This document shows positions 26,227 to 34,928 of a DNA stretch of 62,582 nt, one piece after another (position 1 is the stretch's first letter; each line of letters begins with the position of its first letter). The translations under genes were made by a program, and so were the position numbers. Source of the stretch: Cyanobacteria bacterium FACHB-471 (GTDB lineage: Bacteria; Cyanobacteriota; Cyanobacteriia; Elainellales; Elainellaceae); NCBI GenBank assembly GCA_014695345.1, contig JACJOC010000032.1, forward strand, positions 1 to 62,582. Direction: 5' to 3'. Below the pieces are notes generated by a model, which did not search any database, was not told the origin of the DNA, and worked only from the letters and a program-made list of their open reading frames with translations.

Positions 26227-26249
26227 TTTTCAGTACTAGGTACTGAAAA
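26227..26249. promoter_or_regulatory. Perfect 23-bp palindrome upstream of the repeat-protein cluster
   Basis: TTTTCAGTAC (26227-26236) and GTACTGAAAA (26240-26249) flank TAG. It sits 43 nt before the start codon of the first gene. It is not followed by a T run in either direction, so an operator for a dimeric regulator is more likely than a terminator. Confidence 0.6.
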
Positions 26250-26490
26250 TATCCCAAACTACGGATTTGATTAATGCAAGAAGGTACATCAATCAAACCA
26301 AAACGCCATATCAATTAGTTTCTGGAGCGCTGCGAGTTGAGCCAGAGCAGACGTTGTGGGACTTGCTCTGGATATGGCTGAATGCCATAAACACCAAGTT
26401 AGAGGATGTTTTTAGAGGTGTCAGTACCCTCGTGGGGTACTTGTCTCTTACAAAATGAGTAGCATCAACAAAAGCTAAACAGGGTTTAGC

Positions 26491-26551
26491 AACGTTTCTC
26501 TAAAAATAGGCTACAGAGGGAAGGGCACTCCGCGACGCGGAGTGCCCTTCC
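26491..26551 (+). repeat. Dispersed repeat family B, copy 1
   Basis: AACGTTTCTCTAAAAATAGG is followed by a perfect hairpin with 15-bp arms (GGAAGGGCACTCCGC, spacer GAC). The reverse complement of 32272-32340 has the same left flank and hairpin core, so both are copies of one element. Confidence 0.8.
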
Positions 26552-26726
26552 AGTGTTGCTGATTTGATGTATGAATTTCGTCGGATAACACATTGCCATC
26601 CCCCTACAAAGAGGATTGAGAGCCGTGAATCACACCCGTATATTCAGCAACGCCCAAAGTTTTTCCCTAAAGCAAACTAAAGGCTATGGTTTTAAGAGCG
26701 TATTGTCACGATTTAACAGTTTTTCA

Positions 26727-27968
26727 ATGGATCTAAAAATTACCAATGCAATTCTGCCCGGACGGCAAGGACAGTGGGATGTGGGAATTGCGGGCGATCG
26801 CATCACCCACATTGCCCCAACTCTAGCCGCATCCGCAACTCAAACTCTAGATGCTCAAGGAAACCTGCTGATTCCAGGACTGGTGGATGGGCACATTCAC
26901 CTCGACAAAGCCTTGATTCTCGATCGCTATCCAGCTTTAGATGGCACATTTGATGAAGCCCTACGCGAAACTTTGAAACTGAAGCAATCATTTACGATTG
27001 AGGATATCCAAAATCGGGCAAGACGGGTAATCGAGCAGGCGATCGCCTTTGGCACAACTGCCATGCGAACTCATGTCGAAGTCGATCCAACGATGGGGCT
27101 TGATGCGATGGAGGCATTGCTGCCTTTGCGGAAAGCTTACTCCTGGGGCATTACCCTACAGCTTGCCGTTTTTGCCCAAGAGGGAATTACAAACCACGAT
27201 GGATTAGTGGATCAACTCCGTCAGGCGTTAGCAATGGGAGGAGATGCGATTGGTTCTGCCCCTTACGTCGATCCAGATCCAAAGCAAAACATTGAAACTG
27301 TATTTGATCTGGCGCAGGAGTTTGACTGTGATGTTGACTTTCATCTTGACTTTTTAGATAACGATGAGCCGTTACTCTTACCGTTCGTGATAGAAGAAAC
27401 GGTCAGGCGAGGCTGGCAAGGACGGGTTTGCCTGGGACACATGACCAAGCTAGCAGCCTTAACACCTTCAGAACTAGAGACGTTTGCTGCTGCAATGCGA
27501 GAGGCAGGAGTGTCTGTTTTGGCGTTACCTGCAACTGACTTATACATGATGGCTCGCAAAGATACTCACAATGTTCGTCGTGGCATTGCACCTGTGCATC
27601 GTTTAGCAGAATTAGGAGTCACGGTTGGGCTGGCGACCAACAATGTCTTCAATCTGTTTACTCCATTTGGAGATGGCGATGTGCTGAAGCTATGTACCTT
27701 ACTAGCGCAAGTGCTGCACCTGGGAACCGTATCGAGCCACCAGCTTTGTCTGGAAATGGCAACCAGTCAGGCAGCAGCGGCGATCGGCATCCAGCATCAC
27801 GAAATTGAAGTCGGCAATGTAGCTGATCTGGTATTGCTGAATGTGCGTTCAGTCAGTGAGGCGATCGGTGCTGCCCCCATGGGACGCACTGTCATTAAAA
27901 ATGGAGTTGTTGTGGCACAAAGCAAAGTAGAACAACAGTGGTTTGTTCCCAAGCTAGTTTCTCTGTGA
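26727..27968 (+). CDS. Cytosine deaminase-like amidohydrolase
   Basis: The 413-residue metal-dependent hydrolase has the H-x-H motif in IPGLVDGHIHLDKAL, then TTAMRTHVEVDP, His in VDFHLDFLDND (DxHxD region) and RVCLGHMTKLAAL, the CodA-like arrangement. The late Asp motif reads VGLATNNVFNLFTPFGDGD. Cytosine deaminase and relatives hydrolyse exocyclic amines of pyrimidines and some creatinine-like compounds. I start at the ATG at 26727 (MDLKITNAILPG), the family start; the frame is open to a TTG at 26616. It begins a run of genes for taking up and breaking down nitrogen or carbon compounds. Confidence 0.85.
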   Translation: MDLKITNAILPGRQGQWDVGIAGDRITHIAPTLAASATQTLDAQGNLLIPGLVDGHIHLDKALILDRYPALDGTFDEALRETLKLKQSFTIEDIQNRARRVIEQAIAFGTTAMRTHVEVDPTMGLDAMEALLPLRKAYSWGITLQLAVFAQEGITNHDGLVDQLRQALAMGGDAIGSAPYVDPDPKQNIETVFDLAQEFDCDVDFHLDFLDNDEPLLLPFVIEETVRRGWQGRVCLGHMTKLAALTPSELETFAAAMREAGVSVLALPATDLYMMARKDTHNVRRGIAPVHRLAELGVTVGLATNNVFNLFTPFGDGDVLKLCTLLAQVLHLGTVSSHQLCLEMATSQAAAAIGIQHHEIEVGNVADLVLLNVRSVSEAIGAAPMGRTVIKNGVVVAQSKVEQQWFVPKLVSL

Positions 27969-28075
27969 TCGTGCTGTCCTAAACAGGAGCATGAATTCTA
28001 ATACAAACAATGGCAGCAGCCCTAAAATGCTGACAGGGTTGGGGAGAATAGTAGGGGAAAACAATCAACTTTGAG

Positions 28076-28612
28076 ATGGACGAATTACAACAGTTACTAC
28101 AGGACTTAGATGAACGCATTGAATCAAGGGTTCAGGCTATTCGATCTGAGCGAGACTGGTGGCCCTGCCGACGGGGATGCGACCATTGTTGCCGTCACCT
28201 TGCCCATCCTCCTGAACTCAGCGCTGCGGAATGGAAACGGGTAGATGAAGCCGTCGCGCAACTCCCAAATTTAGAACAGGCTGTCGTCGAACAGAAAATC
28301 AATGCCCTTCTGCAACAGATTGCTCAGGATACTCTCGGCTCATCCGTTGTGTGTCCCTATCTGAATGAGCAGGAGGGAGCTTGCCGAATTTATCATGCTC
28401 GCCCGATCGCCTGTCGAACCTATGGTTTCTTTGTTGCCCGTGACCACGACCAATACTGTCAGCAGATTGAGACTGAGATTACTCAGCGTGAGGAGAATGC
28501 AATTGTGTGGGGCAACGCGGAGGCAGTTCGTCATGACCTTGAGCGGATGAGTGGTGCCCCTATTGCTTTTGAGAAACACTATGGCAATCGCCTTATCAAT
28601 CAGTCGAAATGA
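28076..28612 (+). CDS. YkgJ-type cysteine-cluster protein
   Basis: The 178-residue protein carries the pattern CRRGCDHCCRH (about 31-41) and, later, VCPYLNEQEGACRIYHARPIACRTYG, the Cys arrangement of the YkgJ family thought to bind a metal or iron-sulfur centre. The N-terminus is a coiled-coil-like stretch (ELQQLLQDLDERIESRVQAI). Its molecular role is unknown. A terminator-like hairpin lies right after the stop, so it is probably monocistronic. Confidence 0.85.
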   Translation: MDELQQLLQDLDERIESRVQAIRSERDWWPCRRGCDHCCRHLAHPPELSAAEWKRVDEAVAQLPNLEQAVVEQKINALLQQIAQDTLGSSVVCPYLNEQEGACRIYHARPIACRTYGFFVARDHDQYCQQIETEITQREENAIVWGNAEAVRHDLERMSGAPIAFEKHYGNRLINQSK

Positions 28613-28635
28613 GTCCGATGCCCATTCCAAGAATT

Positions 28636-28678
28636 AGGGCTACAGTAGGTTGCCTCTCCCGCTGTAGCCCTTTTCTGT
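28636..28678 (+). terminator. Intrinsic terminator after the YkgJ-type gene
   Basis: A 10-bp perfect stem AGGGCTACAG (28636-28645) and CTGTAGCCCT (28662-28671) with a 16-nt loop is followed by TTTCTGTT. It lies 24 nt after the stop codon. Confidence 0.65.
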
Positions 28679-28736
28679 TGCAACATTAGACTCATAAAGA
28701 TGTAGGATTTGTGAAACTCTAGACGAACAAATTTAA

Positions 28737-29321
28737 ATGCGAATTTTACTTAAGTTTGCACGGGCGATCGATCGACTGATCGAGGTCTTGGGGCAAGGGA
28801 CGGATTGGCTCGTAATCCTAACTGTTGCCGTTGGTTTTTATAACGTGGCTGTCCGCTATATTGGACGATTTATTGGATTGCAGCTTTCCTCCAATATTCT
28901 CATTGAGCTGCAATGGTATTTATTCTCAATTATCTTTTTGCTGGGCTTTGCTTACATTTTGAAGCACGACCAGAATGTACGGGTCGATTTTTGGTATGCC
29001 CACTGGAGCGAACGACGAAAAACCTGGATTAATTTGATTGGAACGCTGTTCTTTCTAATTCCGTTTTGCAGTCTGGGTCTTTATGTTGCGCTCAATCCCG
29101 TGTTGGCATCTTGGGGACAGCTTCCAGATGGAACGTGGGGAAGTTGGGAGGTTTCTTCTGATGCCAATGGTTTGCCCCGTGCCCCAATCAAAACCATGCT
29201 ACTGGTAGGATTAGCTCTGCTGTTGTTACAGGCGATCGCCCAAGCCATTAAGTATGCTGCCCTTCTATTAGGACGGCCAGTCAATGTGCAGCAAGATGCA
29301 GAACAACTTCCCTACGAATAA
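28737..29321 (+). CDS. TRAP transporter small permease (DctQ family)
   Basis: The 194-residue protein has four membrane spans, a size usual for DctQ. Landmarks are [21 protein letters not shown], then [30 protein letters not shown] (the conserved R-V-D motif) and a final span [17 protein letters not shown]. DctQ pairs with the large permease DctM in a sodium-driven uptake system that needs a periplasmic binding protein. The large permease follows 79 nt downstream. Confidence 0.9.
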   Translation: MRILLKFARAIDRLIEVLGQGTDWLVILTVAVGFYNVAVRYIGRFIGLQLSSNILIELQWYLFSIIFLLGFAYILKHDQNVRVDFWYAHWSERRKTWINLIGTLFFLIPFCSLGLYVALNPVLASWGQLPDGTWGSWEVSSDANGLPRAPIKTMLLVGLALLLLQAIAQAIKYAALLLGRPVNVQQDAEQLPYE

Positions 29322-29400
29322 AGTTGGCTAAAACTGCCCTTAAAATGCACACTTTTACAGCTTAAAAGATAACTAATTAATCATCGGGAGCAAGACCAGT

Positions 29401-30735
29401 ATGGGGTTTGAGTGGCTGGCGATCGCCATGTTTGTCGTCTTTTTTATTATTCTAATCAGCGGGTATCCCGTAGCGTTTTCCTTTGCGGGAACGTCTTTAA
29501 TTTTTGGGGCGATCGGTTTGGCAGTGGGTGCTTTTAACCTCAACCGCTTGCTGCTGCTGCCGAATATCTGGTTTGGCACGATGTCAAACTTCACCCTACT
29601 TGCTATTCCCTTCTTTGTATTTTTAGGAGCCATTCTAGAGAAATCTGGCATTGCTGAGGAATTGCTAGAAACAATTGGCATTTTGATGGGGCGATTGCGC
29701 GGCGGATTAGCCCTAGCAGTCGTAATTGTAGGAACCATGCTCGCTGCAACAACGGGTGTAGTTGCTGCAACCGTGATTGTGATGGGAATGATCTCACTAC
29801 CAATCATGCTGCGCTATGGCTATGACAAGCAGCTTGCCTCTGGTGTGATTGTGGCATCTGGAACTCTTGCTCAGTTAATTCCTCCCAGCCTGGTATTGGT
29901 CGTTCTGAGTGACCAGATTGGCGTGTCAGTAGGAGATTTGTTTTTAGGCGCATTAATTCCTGGACTCATGCTAGCGGGGTCTTATGCCCTATATGTTTTG
30001 GTAGTGGCGCTAATGCGTCCCCAAACGGCTCCGGCACTCCCTCCAGAAGTGCGAATGATTGGCGGCATGGCTTTATTTCAAAAACTCTTAAAGGCGGTTT
30101 TACCACCCATTCTGTTAATTTTTGCGGTGCTGGGCAGCATCTTTTTTGGCATCGCCACTCCGACTGAGGCAGGAGCCGTTGGAGCCGTTGGAGCCTGTGT
30201 GTTAGCAGCCCTTAACCGACGTTGGAATCAAAAACTTATCCGTGATGCAGCCCATTCTACGGCATCGATTACGGCTCTCGTGTTGATTATTCTTTTTTGT
30301 TCTTCCTTGTTTAGCCTTGTCTTTGATGACTTGGGCGGCAAGCGACTAATTACCGAATTGCTGGTCAGCTTACCCGGTGGTTATCTCAGCTTTTTGATTG
30401 TTAGTAATATTGTGATTTTTTTGCTAGGTGTTTTTCTAGAGTTTATCGAGATTTGCTTTATCGCGATGCCGCTACTAGTGCCCGCAGCACAAGCTTTGGG
30501 AATCGATATGGTTTGGTTTGGGGTGATTATGGCAATTAATCTGCAAACCGCCTTTATCTCACCCCCAGTTGGGTTTTCCCTGTTCTACCTGCAAACGGTT
30601 GCGCCCAAGGAAGTTAGCACGATCGACATTCACCGAAGTGCCCTTCCTTTTATGGCATTACAAGTTGTGGTGTTATTGATCGTGATTGCCTTTCCCCAAA
30701 CGGTGAGTTGGCTTGTGAATGCGTCGTTTCAGTAA
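29401..30735 (+). CDS. TRAP transporter large permease (DctM family)
   Basis: The 444-residue protein has about 12 spans. The sequence matches Dct[61 protein letters not shown], and a late [15 protein letters not shown] motif. GGAG lies 10 nt before the ATG. It forms the translocation core with the small permease. The matching binding protein is encoded convergently, 11 nt away on the other strand, instead of in the same operon. Confidence 0.92.
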   Translation: MGFEWLAIAMFVVFFIILISGYPVAFSFAGTSLIFGAIGLAVGAFNLNRLLLLPNIWFGTMSNFTLLAIPFFVFLGAILEKSGIAEELLETIGILMGRLRGGLALAVVIVGTMLAATTGVVAATVIVMGMISLPIMLRYGYDKQLASGVIVASGTLAQLIPPSLVLVVLSDQIGVSVGDLFLGALIPGLMLAGSYALYVLVVALMRPQTAPALPPEVRMIGGMALFQKLLKAVLPPILLIFAVLGSIFFGIATPTEAGAVGAVGACVLAALNRRWNQKLIRDAAHSTASITALVLIILFCSSLFSLVFDDLGGKRLITELLVSLPGGYLSFLIVSNIVIFLLGVFLEFIEICFIAMPLLVPAAQALGIDMVWFGVIMAINLQTAFISPPVGFSLFYLQTVAPKEVSTIDIHRSALPFMALQVVVLLIVIAFPQTVSWLVNASFQ

Positions 30736-30746
30736 AGCTGGTGATG

Positions 30747-31874
30747 CTATTCGTTCAACTTGCTGTAGGTGAAACGGGTAAAGCTGGATTCATTCAGATT
30801 GTCCCAGGCATAAACGCGATCGCGAAATTCTCTCCATTCCGAGTACACGGACTGAAAATCAGCATCTTGGGCAGCAAATTCGTCATAGAGTTCCAGGGCA
30901 GCTTGTTGTGCAGCCTCCATAATTTCATCACTGTAGGACCGTAACTGAACGCCCTTATCTACTAGCCGCTGCAACGCTTCATTGTTACGGGTTTCATAGC
31001 GTGAGAGCATGGTCACATTCGCTTCATAAGCGGCTGTTTGCACGGCGGACTGATATTGGGGGGGAAGGTTGTTCCATTCGTTGAGGTTGATTTGTACCTC
31101 TAAAGTTGCGCTCGGTTCCCACCAGCCTGGATGATAGTAGTATTGGGCAACTTCATTCAATCCAAGTTTTTCATCGTCATAAGGTCCAACCCATTCTGCG
31201 GCATCGATCGCCCCTGTTTGCAGGGCCTGAAAAATTTCTCCACCGGGTAGATTTTGCACGGTCACGCCCAGTTTTGCCATTACCTGCCCACCCAGTCCAG
31301 GAATACGCATTTTCAAGCCTCTCAGGTCATTCACGGATTTAATCTCTTTGCGAAACCATCCGCCCATCTGAGTGCCCGTATTACCAGCGGGAAACTGAAT
31401 CACATTAAACTTGCTGGCATAGAGTTCTTGCAGTTTTTGCAGCCCTCCGCCTTCATAGAGCCACGCGTTTTGCTGTTGCGCCGTCAGCCCAAAGGGAACT
31501 GTTGTGCCAAAAGCGAGAGCCGGACTTTTGCCAAGGTAATAGTATGAAGCCGAGTGCCCACAGGGCACCGCACCTTGAGATACAACATTCAGCACTTCAA
31601 GCGGAGGAGCCAGCTCACCCGCAGCACGAGGAGTGATCTTGAACCGATCGCCAGTGAGGCTAGCGAGGCGATCGCTAAACACTTGAGCGCCCCCAAAAAT
31701 TGTATCCAGAGCAATAGGCCAGCTCGTCGCCATTTCCCACTCGATCGTCGGTAAATCGGTGGTACTGCTGGCATTGGATGTTCCAGTAGCAGAATTAGAC
31801 TGCTGACAGGCGACAAGTCCTGCTGCGCTAGCGGTTCCAAGGGCAACCTGGTTCAAGAGTGTACGGCGTTTCAT
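30747..31874 (-). CDS. TRAP transporter substrate-binding protein (TakP-like)
   Basis: The protein is periplasmic. The start is the ATG at 31874 ([20 protein letters not shown], then VAC), which gives a twin-Arg signal and lipobox. GGAG lies upstream, and the longer frame to 32024 would bury the signal. The mature protein resembles TakP-type DctP proteins for 2-oxoacids: [55 protein letters not shown]. Related cyanobacterial TRAP systems import glutamate or pyruvate-like 2-oxoacids. Convergent, not operonic, placement relative to the permeases is unusual. Confidence 0.88.
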   Translation of the reverse strand: MKRRTLLNQVALGTASAAGLVACQQSNSATGTSNASSTTDLPTIEWEMATSWPIALDTIFGGAQVFSDRLASLTGDRFKITPRAAGELAPPLEVLNVVSQGAVPCGHSASYYYLGKSPALAFGTTVPFGLTAQQQNAWLYEGGGLQKLQELYASKFNVIQFPAGNTGTQMGGWFRKEIKSVNDLRGLKMRIPGLGGQVMAKLGVTVQNLPGGEIFQALQTGAIDAAEWVGPYDDEKLGLNEVAQYYYHPGWWEPSATLEVQINLNEWNNLPPQYQSAVQTAAYEANVTMLSRYETRNNEALQRLVDKGVQLRSYSDEIMEAAQQAALELYDEFAAQDADFQSVYSEWREFRDRVYAWDNLNESSFTRFTYSKLNE

Positions 31875-32382
31875 GGCGGGTTTCTCCAACGTGACGGGAT
31901 TGATTTTGATCGGCTGAATCGACTGGTTAACCGAGTTGGATGGCTCAACTATGACGAGAACCGTTTCCTCGTCGATGAGGGCTGCCCGACTCCAGAAGTC
32001 TGAAGGGATGACTTCAAGCAGCATGGGTGCAAGCAGTGAAGCGATCGCGGGAATGGTGTATTCCCTTCATCAACCTTTGTAAACGGCGATCGCCCAACTC
32101 GATTAGAGGCGGGGTCTAAATATTTTCTCAGATTATGCGCTTGTCTCAATACCAGAAAGAGTTCCGATTTCCCAGGTACAGATTATCGGGGTACAGGGTG
32201 GTACACAGGACTTCCTGCGTGAGTGGTCCGTGGCGGAGCCGTGCTACCACTCACACAATTCCAAAGATTAAGGTTACAGATGGAAGGGCACCCCGCGGAG
32301 CGGGGTGCCCTTCCATCTGTAACCTCTTTTTAGAGAAACGGTATTGCACCTCAAAAAGTGATTGATGTAGGAGGTTTACAGT
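31875..32382. other. Region with two adjacent palindromic elements before the gamma-glutamyltransferase
   Basis: It holds GTGAGTGGT/ACCACTCAC arms at 32219-32227 and 32246-32254 and repeat family B at 32272-32340. Promoters for the divergent binding-protein and gamma-glutamyltransferase genes must lie here. No gene is convincing. Confidence 0.5.
32272..32340 (-). repeat. Dispersed repeat family B, copy 2
   Basis: A perfect palindrome with 25-bp arms (32272-32296 and 32100-series partner 32300-32324, spacer GGA), with GGAAGGGCACCCCGC in the left arm, is followed by CTCTTTTTAGAGAAACG. Read on the minus strand it matches 26491-26551. Confidence 0.85.
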
Positions 32383-32412
32383 ATGAATGTTGCTTTAATG
32401 GACAGCTTGTGA
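32383..32412 (+). other. Possible leader mini-frame coupled to the gamma-glutamyltransferase start
   Basis: A perfect AGGAGG at 32369-32374 precedes ATG at 32383 by 8 nt. The frame encodes MNVALMDSL and ends in TGA at 32410, overlapping the GTG at 32409 as GTGA. It could drive translational coupling of the gamma-glutamyltransferase, or mark a small frameshift at its 5' end. Confidence 0.4.
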
Positions 32413-34004
32413 ATCCTGTAGACCTGACTCAGTACCCTTATCCCTCAACTCGTCGAGTTGTTTTATCTCAACACGGCGCGGTGGCGACTTCCCAACCGCT
32501 AGCGGCAATGGCTGGAATGGAGATGCTGGTTGCTGGGGGAAATGCTGTCGATGCTGCGATCGCCACTGCGATCGCCCTCACCGTTGTTGAACCAACCTCC
32601 AACGGCATTGGCTCTGATGCGTTTGCTTTAGTTTGGGACGGTAAGCTGCAAGGGTTGAATGCTTCTGGATACAGCCCCGCAGCCCTCAGCCTTAAAGAAT
32701 TTGATGGGATGAGAAGTGTACCTGAGCTAGGTTGGCTACCCGTCACCGTGCCAGGGGCAGTCTCAGCCTGGAGAACCCTCTGGGAAAGATATGGCAAACT
32801 TCCCTTTGAACGTTTGTTTGAGCCTGCTATTCGATGTGCAGAAGGGTTTCCGGTTTCACCTGTGACCGCCCAAGCCTGGAAGCAAGCTGAGCAGGTTTAT
32901 TTGCCTCAAACCGCTGCTGAATTTGAACCTTTTAAGGCTGTTTTTTTCCCGGAGGGGAGAGCACCTCGACCGGGTGAAATATGGCGCAGTCCCTTACATC
33001 GCAAAACTTTGGAGGCGATCGCCAACAGTGGGGGAGAGAGCTTTTATCGAGGAGAGCTAGCAGGAAAAATGGTGGCTTTTGCAGCAGCAACTGGAGGATT
33101 TCTAACGCAAGCAGATTTGGATGCTCATCAAGCAGACTGGGTAGACCCGATTTCTACAACCTATCGTGACTTAACCGTGTGGGAAATTCCACCGAATGGT
33201 CAAGGGTTAACCACACTTTTAGCGCTCAACATTCTGGAGAATTTTGACCTTGCTAACCATCCACGTGACTCAGTTGAGAGCTATCATTTGGCGATCGAAT
33301 CGATGAAACTAGCGGTTGCAGATGCCTATCGCTATATTGCTGACCCGCGGCACATGGAGTTTCCCTATGAGTGGCTTTTGGATAAGTCCTATGCTCAAGA
33401 GCGCAGCAAGTTAATCGGAACGAAGGCTTTGCCCCTCGCTCAGCCAGGTTTACCTAAAGGAGGAACTGTTTATCTGGCTGCGGCAGATGGGGAACTGATG
33501 GTGTCTTTCATTCAATCAAACTACGCAGGTTTTGGCAGCGGTATCTTGGTGCCCGATACGGGTATCGCACTGCAAAATCGGGGAACTGGATTTGTTTTGC
33601 AGCCTGATCATCCCAACTGCTCCCAACCTGGTAAACGCCCTTTTCACACTATCATTCCGGGTTTTCTCACAAGAGATGGAAAGCCTTTAGGCCCGTTTGG
33701 AGTGATGGGTGGGGCAATGCAGCCACAGGGACATCTTCAAGTGGTGGTCAACCTAGCTGATTATGTAATGAATCCGCAGGCTGCTCTGGATGCCCCTCGC
33801 TGGCGATTTATGGAAGACAACAAGGTGTTGTTAGAGCCACAAACGCCTGAAGATGTGGTGGCAGGACTGCAAAATAAGGGACACCAAATCGGTATCACTA
33901 CAGAGTCCTCATACTTCGGCAGAGGACAAATGATCTTGCGTCATGATGGTGTGTTGATGTCTGCCTCAGAACCTCGTGCAGATGGTCTTGCAATCGGTTG
34001 GTAA
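32409..34004 (+). CDS. ggt: Gamma-glutamyltransferase family protein
   Basis: The 531-residue Ntn hydrolase (residues counted from GTG 32409) has the family start HGAVATSQPLAAMAGMEMLVAGGNAVDAAIAT, the nucleophile Thr353 at the head of KGGTVYLAAADGELMVSF, and the C-terminal MGGAMQPQGHLQVVVNL. The family transfers or hydrolyses gamma-glutamyl groups of glutathione and related compounds after autoproteolysis. No signal peptide is visible. The frame is open to a GTG at 32358. Neighbouring amino-acid/2-oxoacid uptake genes suggest a scavenging role. Confidence 0.88.
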   Translation: MNPVDLTQYPYPSTRRVVLSQHGAVATSQPLAAMAGMEMLVAGGNAVDAAIATAIALTVVEPTSNGIGSDAFALVWDGKLQGLNASGYSPAALSLKEFDGMRSVPELGWLPVTVPGAVSAWRTLWERYGKLPFERLFEPAIRCAEGFPVSPVTAQAWKQAEQVYLPQTAAEFEPFKAVFFPEGRAPRPGEIWRSPLHRKTLEAIANSGGESFYRGELAGKMVAFAAATGGFLTQADLDAHQADWVDPISTTYRDLTVWEIPPNGQGLTTLLALNILENFDLANHPRDSVESYHLAIESMKLAVADAYRYIADPRHMEFPYEWLLDKSYAQERSKLIGTKALPLAQPGLPKGGTVYLAAADGELMVSFIQSNYAGFGSGILVPDTGIALQNRGTGFVLQPDHPNCSQPGKRPFHTIIPGFLTRDGKPLGPFGVMGGAMQPQGHLQVVVNLADYVMNPQAALDAPRWRFMEDNKVLLEPQTPEDVVAGLQNKGHQIGITTESSYFGRGQMILRHDGVLMSASEPRADGLAIGW

Positions 34005-34012
34005 TACCTTAC

Positions 34013-34062
34013 CTCAGGCAGGGAGTGCTCTGGGCGATCGCCCAGAGCACTCCCTGCCTGAG
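34013..34062. terminator. Perfect 50-bp palindrome after the gamma-glutamyltransferase
   Basis: The arms are 25 bp with no spacer, centred on GGGCGATCGCCC (34032-34043), which contains a HIP1 site. It starts 9 nt after the stop codon and can form a very stable hairpin, so it may end transcription or protect the 3' end, though no U run follows. Confidence 0.55.
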
Positions 34063-34090
34063 ACACAAAGAAGTAACCAAATCAAGCAGG

Positions 34091-34264
34091 TTAACTGATG
34101 CTGCTATAGTAAATGACAGCAATAAATAAGATGGGAAGCAGAACCGCTAGCGTTACAGCAAAACGAAAGATTGGATTCGGCAGCTTTTCAGGAGTAATCA
34201 CATCACGCTTGGTCGGATCAGCGGATTCCTGCTTTTGTGACTTTGTAGCATTCATATCATTCAT
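34091..34264 (-). CDS. Small single-span membrane protein
   Basis: From the ATG at 34264 the product is 57 residues: a polar N-terminus (MNDMNATKSQKQESADPTKR), then one hydrophobic helix (FRFAVTLAVLLPILFIAVIYY) and a short tail. Its start is 12 nt after the stop of the DUF1257 gene, so the two are probably co-transcribed. A second ATG at 34255 is possible. The function is unknown. Confidence 0.6.
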   Translation of the reverse strand: MNDMNATKSQKQESADPTKRDVITPEKLPNPIFRFAVTLAVLLPILFIAVIYYSSIS

Positions 34265-34275
34265 ATCTGTAGGAC

Positions 34276-34641
34276 TTATGCATTTAGATGATTTTGCAGT
34301 GAGAGTTTGACATTTGCGTGTTGTAAGCCAGGACGTTTCACCTCTAACAACGTCCTGTTGATTGCGTATTTTTGATTCACCACATCCATCAGTTTTGTCA
34401 GATCGTGCTTCTTCGCGACACCCCAAAGGTCAGCAATTATAGCAAGTGAACCATCTGAGTGACGCAACCAGCCTAGATCACAATCCCCATCCAGCACGGC
34501 AACAATGTCAGCTTGAACGGTTTGATTGCACAGTCCTCGTACCTCGGTATTCGTTTTCACCTCCATCCCTAAATCCTGTAATGATGCTTTTAAAATTTCA
34601 GCATCCGTTAGTTTGCTCCGTAATGTACTAAAGTGAGACAT
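34276..34641 (-). CDS. DUF1257 protein (Ycf35-like)
   Basis: The 121-residue product starts MSHFSTLRSKLTDAEILKAS and contains LGMEVKTNTEVRG, DCDLGW and SLAIIADLWG, then a helical KLMDVVNQKYAINRTLLEVK, the pattern of Ycf35/DUF1257 proteins conserved in cyanobacteria and algal plastids. No biochemical role is established. The small membrane-protein gene downstream is probably in the same transcript. Confidence 0.85.
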   Translation of the reverse strand: MSHFSTLRSKLTDAEILKASLQDLGMEVKTNTEVRGLCNQTVQADIVAVLDGDCDLGWLRHSDGSLAIIADLWGVAKKHDLTKLMDVVNQKYAINRTLLEVKRPGLQHANVKLSLQNHLNA

Positions 34642-34928
34642 ATCAAATTTCCTTGATGATTAATCCAATTCTTTAAAGTGAGTGACACTACCTACAGGCG
34701 TGGGATAATTCCCAAACCTGGAAGGCATGTCTATCACCAAGATAAATAAGACATTGTTAAGTTTTATTGCTCTAAAGAGAGACATTGCTGGTAATCACAA
34801 CCCTCCAAAGTACGGAGCAGTGTGATCTGTTCAAGGTGTTTCTCGTACATCGCAATGCTTGAGTGCTTAATAAATACATCCCAGGCTGCTCAATCAGAAT
34901 CAGGCTGCTTGCGTAGATAACACTCCTA

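Larger units (their letters stand above)
26185..26726. other. Regulatory region between the repeat-protein cluster and the amidohydrolase
   Basis: Besides the palindrome at 26227-26249 it holds a small hairpin GTACCC/GGGTAC (26424-26440) and the MITE-like element at 26491-26551. A 63-codon plus-strand frame at 26267-26458 has no recognisable features and is not called. Confidence 0.55.

Noticed and set aside
26267-26458. Plus-strand 63-codon frame upstream of the amidohydrolase
   Set aside because: No Shine-Dalgarno or family pattern; composition fits noncoding DNA.
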